From Leucobacter chromiireducens subsp. solipictus (GTDB taxonomy: Bacteria > Actinomycetota > Actinomycetes > Actinomycetales > Microbacteriaceae), in NCBI RefSeq assembly GCF_016758195.1, contig NZ_QYAC01000001.1:471423-535422 (forward strand): DNA of 64,000 bases, read 5' to 3'. A program made the translations under genes and the position numbers. The notes beneath the pieces were generated by a model. It saw nothing but the letters and a program-made list of their open reading frames with translations, was not told where the DNA came from and did not search any database. Numbering within the stretch: the first letter of the stretch is position 1; every line of letters begins with the position of its first letter. This document shows positions 63,978 through 64,000 of this stretch, in pieces.

Positions 63978-64000
63978 CAAGACACCACTGACACTCGGGG

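Noticed and set aside
61181..63991. 936-codon plus-strand open frame over ftsK
   Set aside because: It is antisense to ftsK, with no membrane, motor or other domain in the translated product.

Overview
The window is a gene-dense, high-GC stretch of bacterial chromosome. Gene content and order point to an actinobacterium of the family Microbacteriaceae. The backbone blocks ftsK-pgsA-cinA-clgR-DUF3046-recA-recX-miaB-miaA, dapF, hflX, lexA-LysM, hisC/hisB/hisH/priA-sseB, infC-rpmI-rplT-trmH, pheS-pheT and argC-argJ-argB follow the order I know from that family. PriA, ClgR, the DUF3046-recA pair, a TCGAAC-type SOS box and abundant GTG and leaderless starts all fit. A genus such as Leucobacter is only a guess. 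No rRNA, tRNA, CRISPR array, insertion sequence or prophage was seen.

Layout from left to right. 1-930 is an ABC exporter (ATPase plus the start of its permease). 932-3883 carries gltA, dapC and a 7Fe-type ferredoxin. 3986-7942 is argC-argJ-argB followed by a prepilin peptidase-like gene. 8081-10232 carries an enoyl-CoA hydratase, a stretch with two short tandem repeats and a double glyoxalase-fold protein. 10386-14026 is pheS-pheT. 14097-17465 is a copper module: a membrane protein, CopC, PCuAC and a Tat-exported DyP peroxidase. 17509-22239 holds two divergent HxlR-regulated redox and efflux modules. 22223-25079 is trmH and rplT-rpmI-infC, with infC starting on ATC behind a long leader, and divergent DUF1844. 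25122-28410 carries amino-acid transport genes (Lrp-type regulator, azlCD, metP-metS). 28484-34306 is the his cluster, split by a DsbA-like/CcdA thiol-redox pair. 34370-35754 is the LysM/lexA divergon. 35858-37590 is lipB-lipA. 37628-42040 is a metE, metE-like, metF operon behind a strongly structured leader. 42167-44456 is hflX and a divergent methyltransferase.

44453-50680 is the most system-like accessory segment: a PucR regulator, a LysA-like PLP enzyme with an altered substrate loop, a large permease and an N-acyl-D-amino-acid deacylase. It reads as an uptake and catabolism unit for D-amino-acid derivatives. The rest returns mostly to backbone (dapF, GNAT, deaminase, a PadR/membrane-protein pair, miaA-miaB, recX-recA, DUF3046, clgR, cinA, pgsA, ftsK).

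A theme across the window is the promoter layout. At least 16 genes have a TANNNT-type hexamer ending 6-9 nt before the start codon, several as TAGACT, N6, ATG/GTG. This predicts many leaderless mRNAs, including separate ones for hisC, dsbA and hisB inside what looks like one operon. All functional calls come from reading the sequence and from knowledge of the families; no database search was run.
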